10,263 nucleotides of DNA from Chloroflexota bacterium (lineage in GTDB: Bacteria; Chloroflexota; Dormibacteria; CF-121), in the NCBI GenBank assembly GCA_005880605.1, contig VBIS01000031.1:1-10263 (forward strand), in the 5' to 3' direction. Under the pieces are notes generated by a model, which was not told where the DNA came from, searched no databases, and worked only from the letters and a program-made list of their open reading frames with translations. The position numbers and the translations under genes were made by a program. Numbering within the stretch: the stretch's first letter is position 1; each line of letters starts with the position of its first letter. Of this stretch, positions 6,141 to 10,263 are shown piece after piece.

Positions 6141-6169
6141 TTGACACCATCTCCACGTTACGCTAACAT
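6141..6169 (+). promoter_or_regulatory. Sigma70-type promoter of the PspC-LiaF unit
   Basis: A perfect -35 TTGACA (6141-6146) is followed after exactly 17 nt by TAACAT (6164-6169), a 4 of 6 match to the -10 consensus with the key T, A and T positions kept. Transcription would begin near 6176, about 40 nt before the PspC ATG. This is the clearest promoter in the window. The 11-nt palindrome GTTACGCTAAC (6157-6167) overlaps the -10. Confidence 0.7.
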
Positions 6170-6185
6170 GATAGCCAGACTATCA
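6169..6185. promoter_or_regulatory. Operator-like dyad at the predicted PspC transcription start
   Basis: TGATAG (6169-6174) and CTATCA (6180-6185) are a perfect 6-bp inverted repeat with a 5-nt centre (CCAGA). It begins at the last base of the -10 and covers the predicted start site, the standard position for a repressor site. It could also form a small 5' hairpin in the mRNA. Confidence 0.5.
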
Positions 6186-6216
6186 CGTAGAACGCTATTA
6201 CTTATAGGAGGTCTTC

Positions 6217-6885
6217 ATGGTTAGCTTGATTTGGACCATCGTGGTCGTGCTCTTCGTGTTATGGCTCCTCGGCTTCGCGCTCAGCTTCGGCGGTGGGCTC
6301 ATCCATCTCCTGCTGGTGCTGGCGGTCATCGGGATCATTTACAACCTGCTGACCGTGGGTGAGACGACGGGGGGCGTCTTGCGACGTGGATCGGACCGCA
6401 TCGTCGGCGGCGTGTGCGCCGGCCTGGCGGTCTATTTCGGGGTCGATCCCCTGCTGGTTCGGGTCGTCTTCGTCATCCTGGCGCTGGTGCCCCCTGGTAT
6501 CGGCATCCTCCTCTACCTGGTGCTGTGGTTCTTGATGGAGCCGCCGCTGGGCCAGACGACATCGGCCACGCGGAGTGTCGGTGAACGTCTGCGCTCGATG
6601 GGCGACGATATCCGGCATGACTTCCGAACTGGCTTCTCGCGGTCGCAGGAAAGTGGAACCCCCCACCCCGACCCTCCCCCGCAAGGGGGGAGGGAGAAAT
6701 CTGGGAGGTGGGGAGCTCCATATGGCAACCGGCCGCCCGGGCTGTGGGCCGGCATCATCCTGATCGTGCTGGGCGCGTACTTCCTGTTGACCAACCTGGG
6801 CGTGCTCGCGAACGTCCGCTGGGATCTCTTTTGGCCCGCGGTGCTGATCGCCCTCGGACTCCTGCTGTTACTTCGGCGTCGATAA
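6217..6885 (+). CDS. Multi-domain membrane protein: DUF5670-like segment, PspC domain, LiaF/DUF5668-like C-terminus
   Basis: The 222-aa protein reads as three membrane modules. Residues 1-47 resemble the Lmo0937/DUF5670 small membrane family (LIWTIVVVLFVLWLLGFAL, then GGLIHLLLVLAVIGIIYNLL). Residues 54-110 are a PspC domain (RIVGGVCAGLAVYFGVDPLLVRVVFVI, ending in LYLVLWFLMEPP). Residues 175-222 are a LiaF/DUF5668-type helical pair (GLWAGIILIVLGAYFLLTNLG, ending in RRR). PspC-domain proteins act in envelope stress sensing at the inner membrane. The linker, residues 147-168 (Pro/Gly/Arg-rich), is encoded by a GC-rich hairpin element that looks inserted. The ATG at 6217 follows a perfect AGGAGG (6206-6211), and the gene has its own promoter and operator-like site. 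The LiaF-like gene follows after 7 nt. Confidence 0.88.
   Translation: MVSLIWTIVVVLFVLWLLGFALSFGGGLIHLLLVLAVIGIIYNLLTVGETTGGVLRRGSDRIVGGVCAGLAVYFGVDPLLVRVVFVILALVPPGIGILLYLVLWFLMEPPLGQTTSATRSVGERLRSMGDDIRHDFRTGFSRSQESGTPHPDPPPQGGREKSGRWGAPYGNRPPGLWAGIILIVLGAYFLLTNLGVLANVRWDLFWPAVLIALGLLLLLRRR
6659..6713. repeat. GC-rich palindromic element inside the PspC gene
   Basis: A nested hairpin: the inner stem is CCCTCCCCC (6672-6680) with GGGGGAGGG (6686-6694), loop 5 nt; the outer stem is CCCCACC (6661-6667) with GGTGGGG (6707-6713). The C-rich then G-rich layout with a GCAAG turn is like the dispersed palindromic elements that many bacterial genomes carry. In this frame it encodes a low-complexity stretch (TPHPDPPPQGGREKSG), unlike the hydrophobic domains on either side. 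Confidence 0.6.
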
Positions 6886-6892
6886 GGTCCGG

Positions 6893-7846
6893 ATGTTCCG
6901 GAACCGCGGCCTGCTCCTTCCGCTGGTCCTGATCGCGATCGGGATCATCGTCCTGCTGGCGAACACCGGCGTGCTGTCGGCGCAGGCTCTGGAGCGCTTG
7001 GGCGACCTCTGGCCGCTGCTCCTTGTCATCCTCGGACTACAGCTGATCCTCAATCACACCCTCCCCCGTCAGCAGGCCACCCTGATCGGTCTGGGGGCGA
7101 CCGCGCTCATCGTTGTCGCGGCCGTGGCCTACGCGGCGCTTGCCCCGGCGGCGCCATTCGGGACCCAGCGACTCGATTCGTCGGAGCGGCTCGGCGGCCT
7201 GAGCGCCGCAAGCCTCGACCTCAACTACGGAGCCGCCAGCATCGACGTCAAGGCCGGCCGTCTCGGAGACTCGCTCTACCAGGCTCACGTCGACTATCCG
7301 GGTGGTGAGAATCCGCCCACGATCAGCCTCGACCGCGAGACCGGTGCCCTGCAAATCCACGAGAGCTCGAGCTTCTCTCCCTTCCACCTGTTCGGTGCCA
7401 GACGCCGTCACGTGCAGATCACGCTGACGGACCAGGTCCCGTGGTCGATCCAGATCGGTGGCGGCGCAGCCAACGTGCAGCTCGATCTTCGCCACGCCCT
7501 GCTCAGCAAGTTGGAGATCTCCGGCGGCGCGAACCAGCTCGATGCCCAGTTGCCGAGCCCGAAGGGGACGGTGGTGATCAGTGTGTCGGGCGGGGCCAAC
7601 AACGTCGGAATCGTCGCTCCGGCACACTCGCAGTGGCGGGTGGCCGCCAGCGGCGGCGTCAGCGCGGTCACGATCAACGGCTCGTCATCCGCCAACCTGG
7701 GCGGCGACTTCCAGCGCCCGAAAATGTTGTGCTCGTTCGCCACGGTGAAACGGAGTGGAGTCGCGACGGACGCCATACCGGCCGGACGGATATCCCGCTT
7801 ACCGCCGAGGGACGGCGGCAGGCGACGGCGCTCGCTGCTCCGCTGA
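6893..7846 (+). CDS. LiaF-like / DUF5668 membrane protein with extracytoplasmic beta-solenoid domain; abnormal C-terminus
   Basis: Residues 6-82 hold DUF5668-type membrane helices (LLLPLVLIAIGIIVLLANTG, PLLLVILGLQLIL, and LIGLGATALIVVAAVAYAAL). Residues from about 100 to 274 form an all-beta domain as in LiaF and PspC-associated cell-envelope proteins. GG-containing turns recur at about 22-residue spacing: GGGAAN near 189, GGAN at 211, GGAN at 233, GGVS at 254. LiaF-like proteins act in cell-envelope stress signalling. After GGDFQ (residue 274) the frame turns into a basic, low-complexity tail (ending DGGRRRRSLLR), which is simply the next gene read out of frame. The last strands and the normal stop therefore appear to be missing. 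The start at 6893 lies 7 nt after the PspC stop and is probably translationally coupled. Confidence 0.8.
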   Translation: MFRNRGLLLPLVLIAIGIIVLLANTGVLSAQALERLGDLWPLLLVILGLQLILNHTLPRQQATLIGLGATALIVVAAVAYAALAPAAPFGTQRLDSSERLGGLSAASLDLNYGAASIDVKAGRLGDSLYQAHVDYPGGENPPTISLDRETGALQIHESSSFSPFHLFGARRRHVQITLTDQVPWSIQIGGGAANVQLDLRHALLSKLEISGGANQLDAQLPSPKGTVVISVSGGANNVGIVAPAHSQWRVAASGGVSAVTINGSSSANLGGDFQRPKMLCSFATVKRSGVATDAIPAGRISRLPPRDGGRRRRSLLR

Positions 7847-8289
7847 TAGCCTGGCAGTTTGGGCTGGTGCTCAGCAGCCCGTTGCAGCGCGCACTCGAGA
7901 CGTGCCAGCTGGCGGGATACGGGACGAAGGCGCAGCTGCGGCCCGAGTTGATGGAGTGGGATTACGGCCAGTACGAGGGTTGGACCTCGCGACAGATCGT
8001 CGCGGAGAATCCCGGCTGGTCGCTCTGGCGTGACGGAGGGCTCGATGGCGAGAGCCCTGAGGAGGTCGGGCGCGGGGTCGACCGCGTGATCAGCGAGGTT
8101 CGCCAGGTCGCCGAGAACGTCCTGATCTTCGCGCACGGACATGTCCTGCGCGTGCTCACGGCGCGCTGGCTGGGTGAGCCTCCGGCAGGCGGCCGGCACT
8201 ACGCTCTGCAAACCGCGACTCTCAGCGTCCTGGCCTACGAGCATCAGGACCCCGTGATCAGCCGGTGGAACCTGCCCCCGGTCTCGTGA
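7729..8289 (+). CDS. Histidine phosphatase (phosphoglycerate mutase-like) superfamily protein, 5' end compromised
   Basis: The frame carries LVRHGETEW with catalytic H5 and R4 (numbered from GTG 7729), TDIPLTAEGRRQA, SSPLQRALET (R54), the acidic E76 in LMEWDYGQYEG and the second catalytic histidine H136 in FAHGHVLRVL. Cytoplasmic members dephosphorylate small metabolites such as sugar phosphates or alpha-ribazole phosphate; the substrate is not identifiable here. From GTG 7729 it gives 186 aa, close to the family norm, but only two residues precede RHGE and there is no ribosome site. The frame stays open upstream to 7441, where it is only the shadow of the LiaF-like gene. The 118-nt overlap with that gene points to a deletion, or an assembly error, at the junction. 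The start is therefore uncertain. Confidence 0.82.
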   Translation: MLVRHGETEWSRDGRHTGRTDIPLTAEGRRQATALAAPLIAWQFGLVLSSPLQRALETCQLAGYGTKAQLRPELMEWDYGQYEGWTSRQIVAENPGWSLWRDGGLDGESPEEVGRGVDRVISEVRQVAENVLIFAHGHVLRVLTARWLGEPPAGGRHYALQTATLSVLAYEHQDPVISRWNLPPVS

Positions 8290-8307
8290 GCTAAGACCCA
8301 GAGCCGC

Positions 8308-8338
8308 TTGACGTGGACGAGCCGTGATCTGCTACGGT
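8308..8338 (+). promoter_or_regulatory. Candidate promoter of the 86-aa membrane protein gene
   Basis: TTGACG (8308-8313) is followed by TACGGT (8333-8338) with a 19-nt spacer; a TGCTAC hexamer at 8330-8335 gives 16 nt. Such pairs occur in high-GC bacteria. The site lies in the 93-nt gap after the phosphatase, about 45 nt before the GTG start. Confidence 0.4.
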
Positions 8339-8382
8339 GACGGTCAGGAAGCCCCGTCCGCCCAGGGAAGGAGGGAAGCGAG

Positions 8383-8643
8383 GTGGGACTGTTTTCCGTG
8401 CACCTGCATCCGGAGCACGGCCCGGCACGTGCCGCGCGACGGGACGAGACGCTGTCGGGGCGACTGCGCAAGGCAGCTCGAGCGGCCATCCGCAACAGGC
8501 GCAGCGAGGCAGGCGCCGCGGTACGCCAGCTAAGACTGGCCGCGGTCGCCGCCACCAACGATGCCCGGATCGTGGCGATCTTGCTCGTCTTAGCGGCGCT
8601 CGCCCTGGGCCTCGAGATGGCCGCGAGCTTCCACCTGTTATAG
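8383..8643 (+). CDS. 86-aa hypothetical protein, basic cytoplasmic part plus C-terminal membrane helix
   Basis: The GTG start at 8383 follows AAGGAGGG (8368-8375) with a 7-nt spacer, one of the best ribosome sites in the window, and a plausible promoter lies just upstream. The product begins with a His-rich MGLFSVHLHPEHG, continues with an Arg/Ala-rich, probably helical region (residues 15-58) and ends with one hydrophobic helix at about 62-84 (ARIVAILLVLAALALGLEMAA). This is a tail-anchor-like layout with the basic part predicted to be cytoplasmic. I do not recognise a family and no function can be assigned. The flanking genes (phosphatase, isocitrate lyase) give no clear context. Confidence 0.65.
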   Translation: MGLFSVHLHPEHGPARAARRDETLSGRLRKAARAAIRNRRSEAGAAVRQLRLAAVAATNDARIVAILLVLAALALGLEMAASFHLL

Positions 8644-8658
8644 GGGTTCTCTATCGAA

Positions 8659-8679
8659 CCAATCGCTAGAAACGATTGG
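8659..8679. repeat. Hairpin-forming inverted repeat after the 86-aa gene
   Basis: CCAATCG (8659-8665) and CGATTGG (8673-8679) form a perfect 7-bp stem with a 7-nt A-rich loop. It begins 16 nt after the 86-aa gene's stop and 14 nt before the stop of the doubtful minus-strand ORF at 8693. No T run follows on either strand, so it may be a processing or weak termination hairpin, or an operator upstream of the isocitrate lyase gene. Confidence 0.4.
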
Positions 8680-8692
8680 ACCCGATGGCCGG

Positions 8693-8824
8693 TTACTTGA
8701 TATCGTGACCTCCATGATGGGCATGGAAACGTACAGGATTCAGCTTCGCGACCGCGATGATTATCAGCCCTGCCGGGCCGAGGTCGCCGAGTGCGGGTGC
8801 CCCGACGACTGCGAACGCGATCAT
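8693..8824 (-). CDS. Doubtful 43-aa His-rich membrane ORF
   Basis: On the minus strand an open frame ends at 8693. From ATG at 8824 it encodes 43 residues: a hydrophobic stretch (MIAFAVVGAPALGDL, then LIIIAVAKL) followed by a His-rich end (NPVRFHAHHGGHDIK). The hydrophobic-then-HxHHGGH layout recalls small metal-handling membrane proteins such as DUF2933, but the similarity is only in style. No ribosome site precedes the ATG, the frame stays open further upstream into the antisense of the isocitrate lyase gene, and third-position GC drops in the last third. It fits only if isocitrate lyase starts at 8847 rather than further upstream. Confidence 0.22.
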   Translation of the reverse strand: MIAFAVVGAPALGDLGPAGLIIIAVAKLNPVRFHAHHGGHDIK

Positions 8825-8846
8825 GGGAACGAGTAGCCCAACCCTG

Positions 8847-10001
8847 ATGTCGAGAGTGGCTGTCCGACAGACCGACCAGCTGGTCGCGAGCCCATTATTG
8901 CCCGACGGGTTCAAGCTTCCGGCCTCGCGTTTCGTGCACCCGAGTACACGCATGCGGGGGCTGCTCGACACCGAGCCCTTCCTCTTCGGCCCCGGCGTCT
9001 ACGACCCGATGGGTGCCCAGCTGGTCATGTACTACGGCTTCAAGGCCGTCTACTTCAGCGGCTACTCGTTCGCCATCGGCCACCTGGGCACGACCGATAT
9101 GGATCTCTATTCCAACGTCGAGATCGCAGACGCGGCCCGCCGGACCGTCAGCGGCCTGCGCAAGTTCCAGCTTGCGATGGCCGTCGGGGATCCGGAAAAG
9201 GGGGTCCAGCCCCGACACCTCGACATTCCACCGGTGATCGTCGACATGGACGGTGGCTACGGCAACATCTTCAACGTCCAGCGCACCACCGAGCTCTACG
9301 TCACGGCGGGTGTGGCCGCCGCGCACATCGAAGACCAGGTGCTCCCCAAGCGCTGCGGCCACATCGGCGGCAAGGCGCTCATCCCCGTCAACGAAATGAT
9401 CGGCAAGCTGCGCATGGCGCGCGCGGTGGCCGATGACCTCGGTAACCGCGACTTCGTCATCATCGCGCGCACCGACGGCCTGAGCGCCGTCGACGCGCCC
9501 GAGCCCCTGCGGCACATGGAGCTGGCCGTCGACCGCGGCCTGCGCTACCTGGACAGTGGCATCCCCGACTTGCTGTGGTGCGAGTTTCCGACCTCGGATC
9601 GTACAGCCGTCGAGACCTTCAGCGAGCAGATCAAGAAACGCTTCCCCGACGCACGCTTTGCCTTTAACTGGTCATCGTCATTCAAATGGTTCAAGGAGCC
9701 GAACCCGATGACCTTCGCCGAGCTCGGTGAGATGGGCGTCAAGTTCATCTTCATTACCCTGGGCGCGCAGCATGCGGAAGGCTACGGGCTCAGCGTGCTG
9801 CTGCAGGCGATGTCCAAGGACCAGCAAGACGGCTACATCGCGCTGCAGCGGAAGGAATTCGAGTCGGGCCAGGACTTTCCGACCAAAAGCCATCATTTCT
9901 TCTCGGGTGTGCCCTACCACCACCTGGTGGGCAAGGCGTATGACGCGGCGCGTCTCGGCCAGGAGTTCGTCGAGGCGCTGCCGGAAGACCGGGTCGTCTA
10001 A
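8847..10001 (+). CDS. aceA: Isocitrate lyase / PEP mutase superfamily enzyme, probable isocitrate lyase
   Basis: From ATG 8847 the product is 384 aa, a TIM-barrel enzyme of the isocitrate lyase superfamily. Visible sites are SGYS (71-74, substrate loop), VDMDGGYGN (D133, D135, metal region), HIEDQ (E162), the catalytic loop KRCGH (168-172, C170; E. coli AceA has KKCGH), ARTD (207-210), LWCE, and FNWSSSFKW (273-281), which matches the isocitrate lyase YNCSPSFNW motif better than 2-methylisocitrate lyase. Isocitrate lyase cleaves isocitrate to glyoxylate and succinate for growth on acetate or fatty acids. It is shorter than the roughly 430-aa proteobacterial form. In-frame ATGs at 8757 and 8823 exist, none with a good ribosome site; 8847 was chosen because the upstream residues are low-complexity. 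No malate synthase is in the window. Confidence 0.82.
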   Translation: MSRVAVRQTDQLVASPLLPDGFKLPASRFVHPSTRMRGLLDTEPFLFGPGVYDPMGAQLVMYYGFKAVYFSGYSFAIGHLGTTDMDLYSNVEIADAARRTVSGLRKFQLAMAVGDPEKGVQPRHLDIPPVIVDMDGGYGNIFNVQRTTELYVTAGVAAAHIEDQVLPKRCGHIGGKALIPVNEMIGKLRMARAVADDLGNRDFVIIARTDGLSAVDAPEPLRHMELAVDRGLRYLDSGIPDLLWCEFPTSDRTAVETFSEQIKKRFPDARFAFNWSSSFKWFKEPNPMTFAELGEMGVKFIFITLGAQHAEGYGLSVLLQAMSKDQQDGYIALQRKEFESGQDFPTKSHHFFSGVPYHHLVGKAYDAARLGQEFVEALPEDRVV

Positions 10002-10263
10002 ATAGCGGCGGGATCGGACTCCCGCAGGAGATTGACGAACGCAGCAACCGTGCCTGAGGGCTGCCCCTGGTCGCGGCGGCGGATGGCGACGATTTTCTGC
10101 GACATCGCCGGTGCGTCGGTGACCGCCACCTGGGTTAGCGTTTTTGCCGCCAGCTCGCCCGCCACCGCGGTGCGTGGCAGCAGGGCGATACCCAGCCGCC
10201 GCTCCACCATCTTCTTGGCCGACTCGATGTTGTCGAGCTCCATCACCTCCCGCGGGGTCACCC
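9998..10263 (-). CDS. LysR-type transcriptional regulator, C-terminal part (5' end outside window)
   Basis: The minus-strand frame is open to the window edge and gives 87-88 residues ending in TAG at 9998-10000. It matches the end of the LysR effector-binding domain: ELDNIESAKKMVERRLGIALLPRTAVAGEL, then a beta strand (LTQVAV) and a terminal helix (VAAFVNLLRES). The ..S.K..V..RLGIALLP pattern is the usual one for this domain. The DNA-binding domain is outside the window. The stop overlaps the isocitrate lyase TAA by three bases, so the two genes converge tail to tail. Regulation of isocitrate lyase is possible but is not shown by the sequence. Confidence 0.85.
   Translation of the reverse strand, partial: VTPREVMELDNIESAKKMVERRLGIALLPRTAVAGELAAKTLTQVAVTDAPAMSQKIVAIRRRDQGQPSGTVAAFVNLLRESDPAAI

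Noticed and set aside
7715..7726. Programmed -1 frameshift signal joining the LiaF-like and phosphatase frames
   Set aside because: CGCCCGAAAAT is not a standard slippery heptamer, no clear downstream stem was found, and joining an extracytoplasmic domain to a cytoplasmic phosphatase makes little topological sense; kept only as a minor alternative in the junction finding.
7720..7732. Eleven-base word AAATGTTGTGC shared between 1201-1211 and 7722-7732, the latter at the gene-fusion junction
   Set aside because: Several shared 11-mers are expected by chance in 10 kb, so it is not evidence for recombination.

Overview
The window is a dense, high-GC (roughly two thirds G+C) bacterial chromosomal segment with short gaps, several overlapping stops, and a mix of gene starts: some have strong Shine-Dalgarno sequences, others (dtxR-like, ZIP, amidohydrolase) have none and may be leaderless or GTG/TTG-initiated. 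The gene set (DUF1501 protein, AiiA-like lactamase-fold hydrolase, Amt without PII, three-domain DtxR regulator, YteA-type DksA/TraR protein, PspC/LiaF-like proteins, short isocitrate lyase) fits a soil or terrestrial Chloroflexota/Dormibacterota-like or actinobacterial lineage. That placement is inference; nothing in the window fixes the phylum. No rRNA, tRNA, CRISPR array, insertion sequence or phage gene was seen.

Layout. 2-1147 (+): 3' end of a DUF1501 gene, then an MBL-fold hydrolase 9 nt later. 1148-1412: 265 nt with several small inverted repeats. 1413-2795 (+): ammonium transporter amt, followed after 18 nt by a 45-codon membrane micro-ORF with a strong ribosome site. 2758-3492 (-): DtxR/MntR-type metalloregulator whose 3' end overlaps the micro-ORF. 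3512-4294 (+): ZIP metal transporter, divergent from the regulator with only 19 nt between them. 4311-5573 (+): amidohydrolase. 5570-5935 (-): DksA/TraR-type protein, convergent with a 4-nt overlap. 5936-6216: intergenic region with a good sigma70-type promoter and an operator-like dyad. 6217-7846 (+): a PspC-centred membrane protein and a LiaF-like protein. 7729-8289 (+): histidine phosphatase whose start is fused out of frame to the LiaF-like gene. 8383-8643 (+): 86-aa one-helix membrane protein. 8693-8824 (-): doubtful small His-rich ORF. 8847-10001 (+): isocitrate lyase-like enzyme. 9998-10263 (-): 3' end of a LysR-type regulator.

Functional themes. Ammonium uptake (amt plus the micro-ORF), divalent metal homeostasis (MntR-like regulator and ZIP transporter sharing a tiny divergent control region), envelope stress (PspC and LiaF-like pair behind its own promoter) and C2 metabolism (isocitrate lyase, perhaps controlled by the convergent LysR gene). 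The segment is mostly ordinary chromosome. The parts that most deserve a second look are the amt-linked micro-ORF, the operator embedded in the first codons of the metalloregulator, the broken junction between the LiaF-like and phosphatase genes, and the GC-rich hairpin element inserted in frame inside the PspC gene.
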